A stretch of 64,000 bases of DNA from Sporisorium sorghi (GCA_023212695.1 JALCCG010000034.1:51549-115548), one strand, 5' to 3'. Shown: positions 1 through 9,373, counted from the stretch's first letter. Notes: generated from the letters alone by a model not told the origin. Made by a program: numbers and translations.

Positions 1-2
1 CG

Positions 3-878
3 GTGTTCTACTTCGTGCTGCTTCACTATCTGTATTATCAAGGCAGACCGTTTGGCGAGACGATGGAGAGTTTTGTCCAGAAGCTGCTGACCGGCAAAGC
101 CTATACGCATCTATATTTTGTCTTTATCAGCATTCAGTTTTATGTGCTGTTTCCGCTTGCGCTGTGGTTATTCAAGAAACTGCCGTCGCTTGCGAAATGG
201 GCGATACCGATTGGACTGGTTATCCAGTGGACGTTTATACTTATGAATAAGTATTATTGGCAGGTACCGAATAAGGGAAGCTGGGCGTTGTCCTACATTG
301 CCTATTTCATGCTGGGAGCTTTTATCGGCATCTATTATCCGAAACTGAAAGCCTGGCTTGTGATCAGTCGTGCGAATGTTACGCCATACCGCGTTACGGC
401 TTGGGTGATGCTGTGGGTAATGTGGGCTGCTGCGGGTCTTGGTCATGTCTACATGTATTACAACAATCGTCTGCACGGAACGAGCTATAATTCTACGCTG
501 TACGAGTTGATGTGGAATGCACATACCTATTTTGGGGCGCTGGTGCTGCTCCAGCTTGCTATTCTATTTTATCGGATCGGGGTTCGTGGCTGGACGCCTG
601 CGCTGGAGAGACTGGGGGCCGTTTCTTTTGGAATCTATTTAATTCATCCATTCTTTCTGCTCATCTACCGTGAATTCCCGCTTGCCACGGGGAGCTCGGT
701 CATTACCCATCTGTGGTATGCCGGGGGTTTTGCAGCCGCAATAGGCTGCTCATGGATCGTTGTCGAGCTTACGGTGCGCTATATACCAGGTTCCTGGGTG
801 ATATTCGGCAATATTCCGAAATCGAAGAAATCCATCAAGCCTGCCGATCAACCGGCCGTGCCGCTCTCTGGTTCATAG
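3..878 (+). CDS. Membrane acyltransferase, acyltransferase-3 family, 5' partial
   Basis: The frame is open from the window edge, so the N-terminus is missing and the GTG at position 3 is probably internal. The 291 visible residues form about eight hydrophobic segments with short loops. The ending (GIYLIHPFFLLIYR, then a last membrane helix and a basic tail) is typical of acyltransferase-3 proteins, which O-acylate sugars or cell-wall polymers at the membrane. The catalytic histidine of the family lies near the N-terminus and is therefore out of view. The acyl acceptor cannot be read. It is followed by a two-component system on the same strand after about 145 bases. Confidence 0.75.
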   Translation: MFYFVLLHYLYYQGRPFGETMESFVQKLLTGKAYTHLYFVFISIQFYVLFPLALWLFKKLPSLAKWAIPIGLVIQWTFILMNKYYWQVPNKGSWALSYIAYFMLGAFIGIYYPKLKAWLVISRANVTPYRVTAWVMLWVMWAAAGLGHVYMYYNNRLHGTSYNSTLYELMWNAHTYFGALVLLQLAILFYRIGVRGWTPALERLGAVSFGIYLIHPFFLLIYREFPLATGSSVITHLWYAGGFAAAIGCSWIVVELTVRYIPGSWVIFGNIPKSKKSIKPADQPAVPLSGS

Positions 879-880
879 TT

Positions 881-912
881 CGCTTCGCAGCAGCCAGGAC
901 GTATGCGAAGCG
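881..912 (+). terminator. Hairpin just after the acyltransferase stop
   Basis: A perfect 9-bp inverted repeat (CGCTTCGCA at 881-889 and TGCGAAGCG at 904-912) begins two bases after the stop codon. It has no U-tract, so it may stabilise or attenuate the transcript rather than end it. Confidence 0.35.
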
Positions 913-1022
913 AGGGCACGGCTGTCTAACATCAGGATAGATACTGCCGCGCAGCGCGCGGTTCGACTGCACAGGCTGCGTCTGGTAGACGTTCTCCTGT
1001 CAGTTGATATCAAGGAGGAGCC

Positions 1023-1715
1023 ATGTCTTTAGTTACGATACTAATGGTAGACGATGAAACCGAAATTATTAAATTAATGGAGATTTACGTGAGAAATGAA
1101 GGCTATAAGCTGCTCACGGCTTCTCATGGACTGGAAGCGCTGGAGATTTTGAAAACGCAGAAGGTGGATTTGATCATCCTCGATGTCATGATGCCGCAGA
1201 TGGATGGGATAGAGGCTTGCATGAAGATCCGGGAGGAGAACAACACGCCGATCATCATGCTGTCCGCCAAGAGCCAGGAGATTGATAAAATCTCAGGGCT
1301 CAGCATTGGCGCGGATGATTATGTGACCAAACCGTTCAGTCCGCTCGAATTGATTGCCAGAATCAAATCGCAGCTGCGCAGATACAAACACCTGAACAGC
1401 AGATCGGTACGAAACGAGAACGAGATCCAGATCGATGAGCTGATTGTCAACGTGGCTTCACACCGGGTCACGGTGGCGGGCGAGGAGATCAAGCTGACAC
1501 CGCGCGAGTTTGCCCTGCTGCATATGCTGGCTATTAACCGCGGACTGGTGCTGAGCATGGACAAGATTTATACCGAGGTGTGGAATGAGCCGTTCATGGA
1601 ATCGAAAAATACGGTCATGGTCCATATTCGCAAGCTGCGTGAGAAGATCGAGAAGGATCCGCAGCAGCCGGAGTATATAAAAACCGTATGGGGAATCGGG
1701 TACAAGATAGAGTAA
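1023..1715 (+). CDS. OmpR/PhoB-family response regulator
   Basis: Two-domain DNA-binding response regulator of 230 residues, the usual family length. The receiver domain (about 1-120) has the acidic pair in VDDE, the phospho-acceptor aspartate in LILDVMMPQMDG, and the conserved Ser and Lys in MLSAK and TKPFSP. The C-terminal winged helix (about 130-230) has the LTPREFALL motif and ends in TVWGIGYKIE. An AGGAGG site sits just before the ATG. The kinase gene follows after 21 bases and must be the partner. The sequence resembles VanR-like regulators; the target genes are not visible. It is a generic PhoB-fold regulator and should not be taken as the phosphate regulator PhoP on this evidence. Confidence 0.92.
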   Translation: MSLVTILMVDDETEIIKLMEIYVRNEGYKLLTASHGLEALEILKTQKVDLIILDVMMPQMDGIEACMKIREENNTPIIMLSAKSQEIDKISGLSIGADDYVTKPFSPLELIARIKSQLRRYKHLNSRSVRNENEIQIDELIVNVASHRVTVAGEEIKLTPREFALLHMLAINRGLVLSMDKIYTEVWNEPFMESKNTVMVHIRKLREKIEKDPQQPEYIKTVWGIGYKIE

Positions 1716-1736
1716 ACTTAAGCAGAGGTGACAGAC

Positions 1737-2954
1737 TTGAAAGTAATGAAGCTCCATAGCATCCGCCTGAAGATGATGCTCATGCTGCTCACCAGCATCG
1801 GCATTACGGCTGCCCTGCTTATTATTCTCTATTCGTTAGGCACGCTGATCCTCAGTTTACCGGCGATCAATTCGCCGCTTGCCTGGCTCATCAATAATAT
1901 TGGCTCGGAGCCAGTCATGATGCTCACGGGCATCATTCTCTTTTTTGCCAGCTATTATATGACCACAAAATGGTTCGTATCAGACCTGCAGAAGATCCAG
2001 ACAGGACTTCAGGAAATTACAGCCGGACGATTCGATTCCAAAATCGAGCTCAAAACCCAGGATGAATTAGGCAGCGTTGCTTCCAGCATTAATCACATGA
2101 CTGAGCAGTTGAACGCTTACCTGGAGGAAATTACGCACGGGCTTCGTGAAATTGCCAAAGGGAATTTCGATACCGAAATTCCGGTTTATTCCGGCAGTCA
2201 GCTGGGCGAGGTAGCCGAGAGCATCAATCAGATGAGCAGGCAGCTGCATCAATCCATTCTGGAGGAGCGCTACGCCGAGAAGACCAAGAATGATCTGATT
2301 ACAGGGGTTTCTCATGACCTGCGGACCCCGCTTACCTCGATACTGGGATTCCTTGAGGTGATTGAGGAGGATCGATATCAGGATGAGGTGGAGCTGCGAT
2401 ATTACGTAAATATCGCTTATGAGAAAGCCCAAAATCTGAAAAGGCTAATTGATGATCTGTTTGAATATACACGGATTAATAATGGGCTCCCGCTGGATAT
2501 CCGGAAGATCGATATGGTCCGGTTCATCAGGCAGCTTATCGAGGAATCGGTACCGACTCTGGAGAAATCCGGGATGGAATGCAACCTAACGGCAGAGGAA
2601 GACCTCATCATCATGGCAGACGGCGCGCAGCTTGTCCGTGCCTATGAGAATCTGATATCCAATGCGATCCGGTACGGAGAATCCGGCAAAATCATCGACA
2701 TCGCCGTCCGAAGCGATCGGGATCAGGTGAGCATCAGCTTCACCAACTATGGCGATCCGATTCCCGAGCGGGATCTGCCCTTCATATTCGACCGCTTCTA
2801 CCGTGTGGAAGGCTCTCGTTCGAAGCTGACGGGCGGCACCGGTTTGGGACTGGCGATTACGAAGAGCATTGTGGAGGTCCAGGGCGGCGAAATCCGGGTG
2901 CGGAGCGATGAGCGGAGAACGACCTTCGAAACCCGTTTCCCTAAAGTCATATGA
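1737..2954 (+). CDS. Sensor histidine kinase with tandem HAMP domains
   Basis: Membrane kinase for the preceding regulator. Two N-terminal helices are joined by a loop of only about 25 residues, so a stimulus sensed in or at the membrane is more likely than a soluble ligand. Two HAMP-like units follow (about 80-185), then the H-box (SHDLRTPLTS, about residue 192), N-box (ENLISNAIRYG, about 305) and the G1/F/G2 boxes ending GGTGLGLAI. I prefer the TTG at 1737, which sits about six bases after AGAGGTG; the GTG at 1728 lies inside that ribosome-binding site. A hairpin terminator follows the stop. Confidence 0.9.
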   Translation: MKVMKLHSIRLKMMLMLLTSIGITAALLIILYSLGTLILSLPAINSPLAWLINNIGSEPVMMLTGIILFFASYYMTTKWFVSDLQKIQTGLQEITAGRFDSKIELKTQDELGSVASSINHMTEQLNAYLEEITHGLREIAKGNFDTEIPVYSGSQLGEVAESINQMSRQLHQSILEERYAEKTKNDLITGVSHDLRTPLTSILGFLEVIEEDRYQDEVELRYYVNIAYEKAQNLKRLIDDLFEYTRINNGLPLDIRKIDMVRFIRQLIEESVPTLEKSGMECNLTAEEDLIIMADGAQLVRAYENLISNAIRYGESGKIIDIAVRSDRDQVSISFTNYGDPIPERDLPFIFDRFYRVEGSRSKLTGGTGLGLAITKSIVEVQGGEIRVRSDERRTTFETRFPKVI

Positions 2955-2991
2955 CGGATGCTATACAGGCTGGGCGGGTACTTGACGGAGC

Positions 2992-3017
2992 GCTCCCTTT
3001 GAAGGGAGCTTTTTTTG
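2992..3017 (+). terminator. Terminator of the two-component operon
   Basis: GCTCCC/GGGAGC stem with loop TTTGAA followed by seven T. The same stem recurs in the terminator at 3594. Confidence 0.85.
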
Positions 3018-3172
3018 TTGACAAATAAGATAAGAAAGTTTTCACGCTGGTAATCGCATGCCCGATGTAATTGTTCAGTTTAATTTAAGCAATCGTTAAG
3101 GATTTGGAAGCCTGGTTGATAAGATATGTTCCTTATACTTTCCTTCAGGAAGTACATAAGGAGGCAGCGAAG

Positions 3173-3502
3173 ATGAGTTTGTTGCAGCATGCGAAGCAGA
3201 ACGCTGGATTTACGATGGTATGGTTGGCAATGGGTCTGATTGTTATGGTCTTGTTTGTATCGGGATGCGGAGGGGACCGGATGTCTTACAGAGAGACGTT
3301 AACTCCAAGCGGCAAAAGCCTTAAGGGATCAACAGCAGAAATGCATAAGGATTCGCCTGCCTCTTCTGCATCTTTTATAGAGAAGTTATGGGGTGAAGTG
3401 TGGGATGGGGTGACCCATCGTACAAGGCAAATGACGGGGGAGCAGGTGCCGCAGGGCCGTTTACTATATGACTCGGGCAAGAGATTGGAAATACGACGAT
3501 GA
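3173..3502 (+). CDS. Small lipoprotein of unknown function
   Basis: The ATG at 3173 follows AAGGAGG by a normal distance; an upstream GTG at 3104 in the same frame has no such site. The 109-residue product has a hydrophobic signal and the lipobox VSGC, so it should be exported and lipid-anchored. The mature part is polar and basic and resembles no family I recognise. It lies between two terminators with the same stem, so it is probably transcribed alone. It is the first of two small lipoproteins around the PQQ-propeller gene. Confidence 0.6.
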   Translation: MSLLQHAKQNAGFTMVWLAMGLIVMVLFVSGCGGDRMSYRETLTPSGKSLKGSTAEMHKDSPASSASFIEKLWGEVWDGVTHRTRQMTGEQVPQGRLLYDSGKRLEIRR

Positions 3503-3593
3503 AGGGAAAGCCGGCAAGTCGTGTTCCGTTGAAAATACCACGCCGTATCCGGTGAGAGGATTACTTTATTTACGCAACAACGAGAGAAACTAG

Positions 3594-3625
3594 AAAAAGC
3601 TCCCTTCGCGAAAGGGAGCTTTTTC
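3594..3625 (+). terminator. Terminator after the small lipoprotein gene
   Basis: AAAAGCTCCCTT and AAGGGAGCTTTT pair around a short CG-rich loop. T-runs on both sides make it potentially bidirectional. Confidence 0.85.
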
Positions 3626-3698
3626 TTTGGATTATGGAACATATTGTCTTATAATAGCGTTTACCATATATACGCTTGTATTGGAGAGGATGGTTCCT

Positions 3699-5945
3699 GT
3701 GAGTTCACGTGTATCGATCCGAAAGCGATGGTTCATCGGCATAGTGACAGCCGTCAGTATATCGCTCATTTGGGTTCCGGCTCAGCGGACGGAGGAGAGC
3801 GCTCGTGTTGTCGTTGCTGGTGCCGCAGACGTTATTAAAGCAGGTCAAACGGTCACGATCCGGCAGAAGACCGCCCTTTTTCCTAGTGCGCTTACCAAGA
3901 ACAGCCATCTGACAGATCTTAAGGCAAGTTATTATGGAGCCAAGGGAGAAGTGCTCCGGATCAGCTCCGTGAAAGACGAAATGTCCTATATCCAATCCGA
4001 TTCCCGAGGAGACTTGTGGCTCCCGACGTGGTATGCGACCAAGGAAGCAGCACTAAGCCAAGAAATTTCCCCGCTCTCGCTTCAATTGCGCAGTAGCGGC
4101 AGTCTATACCTGGCTCCCGGGAGCGGGGTCAGATGGCCGGTAACAGCTGCCGGAATGTCACTCGTTGCCGTCGCACAGTGGAAGGACTGGTACGGTGTTA
4201 TCATCCCTCCTGCCAAGTGGAAGGATGATTACCAGATCTATCGCCCGGCGATGATGTGGGTGCAAGGAAAGGATATAGCAAGCAAACAGACGTTGCCCGA
4301 CGGACTGCTGGATGGGGAGTCTGAATTATCGACCGATGTGGTGCGCAACTTGACGGAGTTTCTTTTCAAGAAAGGAACCAGCTCTTCTTATGTGAAAAAA
4401 CTGCTCGGAGAGCCGCAGGTGAGGGAGACCTCACGGAATCAGGAGCAGAGCTCCAGTAAACCGATGATCCTGGGTGAAACCTGGAGGTATGAGCTGCGGG
4501 ATGTACATTATACAGCCACCTTCTCACCTGCCGGAAAGCTGGTGGCTAGCGAATGGACAATGCCTGCAACGGGAGTGTTTGAGCGTAGAGGTGCTGGTGA
4601 TGACTACGAGTTTACCTATCATTTTGCCGCTGTACCGCCGCTGAAGACGATAGAGGCTGACCCCGCCTGGAGAAATCAGGGCAATCTGAATTATACGTTC
4701 CTACTGGAGGCCAATGAGGACGTATTGCTCCTCAAGGGAGATGACGGCGGTTATAGCGGCATGCACGATCATTCATCCCTGTATGCCATCGATCGAAGTA
4801 CAGGCAAGAAACTGTGGCAGGAGGATGCAGGTTTTGGCTGGTATACGGCCGTAATAGATAAGGATCGCGAGCATGTCACGATGTTCTCGGCCTTCAATCC
4901 TGTCATCAAAAATTATCAGGCTAGGGTGCGTCATATCCGGCTATCGGATGGTAAAGTGCTGTGGGAGGTTAAGCCGAAGAATGAATTTGGCCTGACCATG
5001 ACGGCTGTGCAAGACGCGATTGTTCTGGATGAACCGCTTAATTTGCATGAAACCCGGAGTCTGCTGAGTGTGCTGGATCAGGAAACCGGCAAGCTGCGCT
5101 GGAAAAAGACGCTGACTGGCGACCACCGTCTGTTAAGCCAGGGCGATGATCCGTACATACTCATCGAACAGAATGGGCGGCTTGAAGGGTATGATCCTGT
5201 AACCGGCAAAGCCGTTTGGTATGACAACGTCGGGAAAAGGACAATGGACGATCCGACCCGGGATTCGTATTTTACGGGAGGATATCGTTATGATCCGATA
5301 GCGCCAGCGGACCTTACGACAAGATGGATGCTGCTGGGCAGCCAGTGGGTTCTGTTCAATACGAGGACCGGTGAGCGGGAGGGCGTTTATCCAGCCTCCG
5401 AAATGGAACGGTTTGAGGTGCTGGATGAGCGGTATCTGCTGGTGCAGCGTGCGCTGAACGGGAAGTATTTCAGCGGGGCGACCGCTTACGAAAGCGTGCT
5501 GTATGACAGCGTTGAAGGGAAGGAAGTCTGGACGCTGAAGGGAAGGGCCTCCCGCGGAATTATTGAGGGCGAGAGAGTCTATCTAACCTTGAACGGCATC
5601 CCGGCCGCTGTGAATCAGAAGACCGGCAGCGTGATTTGGAAGATGGATCATTCGTTGCAAGCAAAAGAAGATGTATCCCATCTGGTTGGCAGCAGTTATG
5701 GAATATTGGACCGTTACCTGCTTATAAGCCTTGGCAGTGATCTGGTGGTGCTGAACAAGGAGACCGGCAAGAGCTTGGGAAGGTTGCAGCATGTGATCAC
5801 CGGCAACGTTGACCTGCGTGAGCAGTATGCAAGAAATGGCGCGCTGAACATAACGGAGCATGAGGTGCTGGTTGGAACGGTGAATGGGGCATTCATTCGT
5901 TATGATAGGGCAGAATTAGAGGCGCGTCTGGATGAGCTGCTGTAA
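3699..5945 (+). CDS. Secreted or membrane-anchored PQQ-type beta-propeller protein
   Basis: The frame opens at 3627, but GGAGAGG lies nine bases before the GTG at 3699, giving a 748-residue protein that starts with a basic patch and one membrane segment (signal or anchor). After an SH3-like stretch (about 45-150) comes a short unit with a BamE/SmpA-like look (LLGEPQVRE), then repeated blades with Trp-rich signatures such as GKKLWQ, GKVLWE, GKLRWKK, GKAVWY, GSVIWK. Such propellers usually act as protein scaffolds outside the membrane; nothing here shows enzymatic PQQ binding. The next gene, a lipoprotein, follows after 52 bases and is probably co-expressed. Confidence 0.75.
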   Translation: MSSRVSIRKRWFIGIVTAVSISLIWVPAQRTEESARVVVAGAADVIKAGQTVTIRQKTALFPSALTKNSHLTDLKASYYGAKGEVLRISSVKDEMSYIQSDSRGDLWLPTWYATKEAALSQEISPLSLQLRSSGSLYLAPGSGVRWPVTAAGMSLVAVAQWKDWYGVIIPPAKWKDDYQIYRPAMMWVQGKDIASKQTLPDGLLDGESELSTDVVRNLTEFLFKKGTSSSYVKKLLGEPQVRETSRNQEQSSSKPMILGETWRYELRDVHYTATFSPAGKLVASEWTMPATGVFERRGAGDDYEFTYHFAAVPPLKTIEADPAWRNQGNLNYTFLLEANEDVLLLKGDDGGYSGMHDHSSLYAIDRSTGKKLWQEDAGFGWYTAVIDKDREHVTMFSAFNPVIKNYQARVRHIRLSDGKVLWEVKPKNEFGLTMTAVQDAIVLDEPLNLHETRSLLSVLDQETGKLRWKKTLTGDHRLLSQGDDPYILIEQNGRLEGYDPVTGKAVWYDNVGKRTMDDPTRDSYFTGGYRYDPIAPADLTTRWMLLGSQWVLFNTRTGEREGVYPASEMERFEVLDERYLLVQRALNGKYFSGATAYESVLYDSVEGKEVWTLKGRASRGIIEGERVYLTLNGIPAAVNQKTGSVIWKMDHSLQAKEDVSHLVGSSYGILDRYLLISLGSDLVVLNKETGKSLGRLQHVITGNVDLREQYARNGALNITEHEVLVGTVNGAFIRYDRAELEARLDELL

Positions 5946-5997
5946 TCTCTTTTTTATAGAAAAACGGTAATGCAAAGGCTATAAAGGAGGAGGACTT

Positions 5998-6339
5998 GTG
6001 GGCAACAGGCTAAAGTTAGCAGGGATTCCTGTCATCAGTTTATTGTTAATCCTGTGTTTGGGCTGCGGGAGCAAGCAGTCAGTGAGTTATGCGTCTGTGT
6101 TAAATTATAACGATGAAGAGTATATCGGAAAGGGCATCGAATCTGCGGAAGTTTTTGCCGATGCAGATTTGACCTTGGCGGGTAGGATTCAGAAGCAGCT
6201 CGAGCCGGATCAATACCCGGATACGAACCTATCGTCGAATGAACTTCAAGAAGGCACGGAGATCTATATCGTGAATGATGATACGTTGGTAGCTCTGCAA
6301 GAAGACAGGAGTTTCAAAGTGTTTGAGCGTATGAACTGA
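5998..6339 (+). CDS. Small lipoprotein
   Basis: 113 residues starting at a GTG behind AAGGAGGAGG. The N-terminus has a basic start, a hydrophobic core and a Cys in LCLGC, a slightly atypical lipobox (Cys at -3). The mature part is acidic with no recognised domain. It directly follows the propeller gene and is closed by a strong terminator, so the two probably form one transcript whose products meet at the outer membrane face. Confidence 0.65.
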   Translation: MGNRLKLAGIPVISLLLILCLGCGSKQSVSYASVLNYNDEEYIGKGIESAEVFADADLTLAGRIQKQLEPDQYPDTNLSSNELQEGTEIYIVNDDTLVALQEDRSFKVFERMN

Positions 6340-6355
6340 GTGAGTTATAGGGAGG

Positions 6356-6397
6356 CGTCCTTAAAGTCTGGAGACAGGCTTTAGGGACGTTTTTTCT
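6356..6397 (+). terminator. Terminator of the propeller/lipoprotein operon
   Basis: GTCCTTAAAG pairs with CTTTAGGGAC and is followed by six T. Confidence 0.85.
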
Positions 6398-6709
6398 GCG
6401 ATTTGGCACATCAATCTTGATTGCCCATGCCCTCAGAACCGGTACAGCAAGGGAGTTGCTGCTCGTTCCTGAGAAGGAGTGGCTGTTAGTTGTGGAGACC
6501 GATGAAAGGATGGGGCGCCCTCCCAACGGTTGGTGTCTGCATCAGGTGACTGGGGCTTTTGGATGTATCGGTTGCGGAAATCCGGATCACGGCTGTTGAA
6601 GGAGCTGCTGCCGTGGTGATTGCAAGCCCCGTGTACAAAGATTCTGGGGTTGGTCGCCAACACCACTATTACGCGAGTAACCCAGGTTCTTGCCGCTGTT
6701 CCGACATCT
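6398..6709. other. Gene-poor stretch
   Basis: No supported gene. A 60-codon frame at 6417-6599 (+) lacks a ribosome-binding site and a recognisable product, although it contains a CIGCGNPDHGC-like Cys-rich end. Base composition is like that of coding DNA, so a decayed gene is possible. Confidence 0.4.
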
Positions 6710-6892
6710 TAACGGACTCCAGATCCGTTATTTGCCTCTTTTAAGCCCTTTTTTGAATCTAACGGACTCAGGATCCCTTATTACCTCATAAAACAAACAA
6801 ATTGCTGACTCATATCACAAATAACGTATCTCATGTCCGTTAGTCTCAAAAACAACACTTTTCCAGCTAAATAACGTATCCTCTGTCCGTTA
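6710..6892. repeat. Four-box inverted repeat element, copy A
   Basis: Four similar 24-bp boxes start at 6710, 6760, 6819 and 6869. The first two read TAACGGAC...CCGTTATTT-like on the plus strand; the last two are the reverse complement. The pitch inside each pair is exactly 50 nt. Each box is itself partly palindromic (AACGGA...TCCGTT in box 1). The same forward-forward-reverse-reverse layout recurs at 20182. Confidence 0.8.
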
Positions 6893-6910
6893 GCCCCAAG
6901 AGCGGCAGCA

Positions 6911-7280
6911 CCACCACCACTACGTCACCATTGCCACATCGCTACCATGTCACACCACCACCACTACGTCACCATTGCCATATCGCTACCATGTCACACC
7001 ACCACCGTTACCCTCCCCTCACCGCTACGCCCCCACCGCTGCCACGCAACCGTGCCCCAGGACCGCCATGCGACCATGCCCCCACCGCCGCCACGCAACC
7101 GTGCCCCCAGGACCGCCATGCGACCATGCCCCCACCGCCGTCACGCAACCGTGCCCCCAGGACCGCCATACGACTGTGCCCCCAGCCACCATGCAACCGT
7201 GCAGCATCACCATCACAATCGCTACCTACCACCACGCCACTATCACCACTACGCTACCCTGTTACCACCGCCACCATCAG
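6911..7280. repeat. C-rich minisatellite
   Basis: Two copies of a 44-nt unit (anchor TACGTCACCATTGCCA at 6921 and 6965) are followed by three copies of a 49-50-nt unit (anchor ACGCAACCGTGCCCC at 7044, 7093 and 7143) and then looser CACCAC-rich DNA. The plus strand is very poor in G outside the short anchors. Long open frames on both strands are a product of this composition and are not called as genes. Confidence 0.85.
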
Positions 7281-7322
7281 CAACGCTGCCAAATTTTAAT
7301 ATGGTTTCATTCTATTGAATGG

Positions 7323-7328
7323 TATAAT
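7323..7328 (+). promoter_or_regulatory. -10 box of the RCC1-like gene
   Basis: A perfect TATAAT lies about 60 bases before the ATG at 7391 and right after the minisatellite. The -35 is weak (ATGGTT, 16-nt spacer). Confidence 0.5.
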
Positions 7329-7390
7329 ATTCCTGGTTCAAAATTACTAGATTTGAAAGTGATACATTCTAAGAGAGATGAGGTTCATGC

Positions 7391-9349
7391 ATGTTAAAAA
7401 AAATGTTAATGCTGCTGTTAGCGGTGTGTATGATAGTCCCGACAGCTGCCGGAGCTGCTTATGGCGAGTCGGGCAAGGCAAGCTCTAAGATTGCGATGCT
7501 GCTGCCTGATGGCACACCCTTAATGGAGGATGGTACAGCTTGGGTTACTTATACCCGTCTTCCAATGACCAAAATCCCGCTTCCTATGGGTGGGGACCTG
7601 AAACAGATTGCGGGATCAAGCGAGTACGGATTCGGTCTGAACAACGCTGGTGGACTGGTCATGTGGGGAGAATCCGGTTTTCAGAATGTGGCGGGCCAGA
7701 GTAACGTAAAGCAGGTTGGACAAGGCTACTGGCTGACCTCTGATGGCAACGTTAACCGCCTGGATAGTTCCAAACCGCAAGCCGTAAAGGGCTTTGAGGG
7801 GATTTCCATATTTGATGAGAATAAGGGTATTATCGGTGGTGTTACCCAGTCGGGGACAGTATTGTATCACAATAGCGCCTATACGCCGGAGCCCGTGGCT
7901 CTGGGTCAAGTGACGGATGTGAACTCCATTCGCAAAATTAAAGTGGCCGGCGACTATGCCGCAATTTTATATAATGACGGAAGGCTCGTACTGTTCAGTA
8001 CACTTCGCATTAATGGCAGCACAACCTACCTGTCACAAAAACTGATTCAAGATGCAGCTGACATTTCTTTTGGTAAAGAACAGAAGTTGATTATTGTGAA
8101 AAAGGATGGGACTGTGTGGAATGCCAAATTGGATGTGTTCACCCAAACATTCGAAATGAACCCGTTGAACGGGATCAGCGGGGCTCAACAGATTGTGGGA
8201 ATTGGAGGTTCCAAAAGCTTTTTCGCACAATTAATGGATGGCACATGGATAGAGTATGATAACGGACAACAATACGATGTGCCAGTTCCAAGCATTACCA
8301 GCGTTACGCTAAAAGTATCGAATAGTAAGCCGAAGGTAGGAAGCTCCATTACTCCAACTGTTGAATTTCAGTATGGTAATGGAGAGAAACACAAGATTCC
8401 GGGCAATATGATCGCTTTGTCTGTAGATAAGCCGCACATCATCAAAGCGGTAGAGAAGGGAGCCTACAAAATCCTAGGTGTGGGTGAAGCCACTCTGACG
8501 GTGGATATTGCCGGCAAGAAGCAATCGGTCAAGATCGTTTCGGGACTTGGCAAGCCGCTCGAGAACGCCAAGCAGGAGAAGGGTATCACTTATTTGCCGC
8601 TGAAGCGGGTATTTGAAGCGTTGGGAGGCACGGTTCAGTATCAGGCAGCTTCCAAGACCTTTGATATTACTATAGGGGAGACGGAGATATCTGTTAAGGC
8701 GGGTAGTAAACAGGCGAAGATTAACGGTAAAACCGTAAACATGAAAGGAGCTCCGATCCAGAATAAGGGGGAGACACTGGTGTCAGCGGACCTGTTAACC
8801 GCAGCGCTGGGTGCAAAGCTAAAGTGGGATGCATCCAAACAGCAAATGACCGTCGCCCTGGGATCAGCACAATTTGTTGTGAAGGGCGAGCAGAAGAAGG
8901 CGCAGAACTCCAGTTCAGGAGGAACTTCTGGTAAAAGCAAAATGTCTGCAGTCAATGCAAGCGGGAGTATGGCTGGGTGGAAACTGCTTAAAGGCCATGA
9001 ATACGAAAAATCCTTGCGGATTTATTTTCAATACAAGAATGGCATCCTGGCTACCAAAACAGAAGATATCCGCAAGGTAGACTTGAATAAAAAGGTTACC
9101 TGGACGGATGATAATGGCCACAAGCGCACCAATACCGTGCGTGAGATCTATTCCCTGTTTACATTGTCCAATGAATATACGTCGGAATGGCTCCTCAAGA
9201 AATTTGGCAAGCTCTATGAGGATTGGATGCTCACCTCCCTGGTTGATGCTAACCGGATTGTTGAGCAGTACTTGCAGGAGACCGGTCAGATGCCGAGTTA
9301 TGCTCCAAATGTAACCCTGACGCCGGATGCGGTGTTTGAGTACGAATAG
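7391..9349 (+). CDS. Secreted protein: RCC1-like repeats and copper-amine-oxidase-N (stalk) domain
   Basis: 652 residues. A cleavable signal (ends about residue 27) is followed by RCC1-like Gly-rich repeats (about 30-290, e.g. GLVMWGESG, GTVLYHN, GTVWNA), an Ig-like/Big-type segment (about 295-395), and a copper-amine-oxidase N-terminal stalk domain (about 395-500, with YLPLKRVFEALGG and LVSADLLTAALGAKLKWD). In Bacillota this stalk domain is a surface module and does not imply oxidase activity. The C-terminal 120 residues are unassigned. GAGG precedes the ATG. Function is unknown; a cell-wall associated binding protein is likely. A terminator follows. Confidence 0.8.
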   Translation: MLKKMLMLLLAVCMIVPTAAGAAYGESGKASSKIAMLLPDGTPLMEDGTAWVTYTRLPMTKIPLPMGGDLKQIAGSSEYGFGLNNAGGLVMWGESGFQNVAGQSNVKQVGQGYWLTSDGNVNRLDSSKPQAVKGFEGISIFDENKGIIGGVTQSGTVLYHNSAYTPEPVALGQVTDVNSIRKIKVAGDYAAILYNDGRLVLFSTLRINGSTTYLSQKLIQDAADISFGKEQKLIIVKKDGTVWNAKLDVFTQTFEMNPLNGISGAQQIVGIGGSKSFFAQLMDGTWIEYDNGQQYDVPVPSITSVTLKVSNSKPKVGSSITPTVEFQYGNGEKHKIPGNMIALSVDKPHIIKAVEKGAYKILGVGEATLTVDIAGKKQSVKIVSGLGKPLENAKQEKGITYLPLKRVFEALGGTVQYQAASKTFDITIGETEISVKAGSKQAKINGKTVNMKGAPIQNKGETLVSADLLTAALGAKLKWDASKQQMTVALGSAQFVVKGEQKKAQNSSSGGTSGKSKMSAVNASGSMAGWKLLKGHEYEKSLRIYFQYKNGILATKTEDIRKVDLNKKVTWTDDNGHKRTNTVREIYSLFTLSNEYTSEWLLKKFGKLYEDWMLTSLVDANRIVEQYLQETGQMPSYAPNVTLTPDAVFEYE

Positions 9350-9373
9350 GTTGGAATGATAATGAATTAGAGG

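Noticed and set aside
3081..3108. Three TTCAGT/TTAAGC/TTAAGG motifs at 11-nt pitch before the lipoprotein gene
   Set aside because: The pitch fits PhoP boxes, but the conserved C at position 5 is missing in all three and the region is AT-rich, so chance is likely.
6911..7190. CRISPR-like array
   Set aside because: The units are contiguous tandem repeats without unique spacers.
6931..7397. Overlapping His/Pro-rich open frames on both strands
   Set aside because: They arise from the C-rich minisatellite; several frames are open at once and none has a ribosome-binding site.
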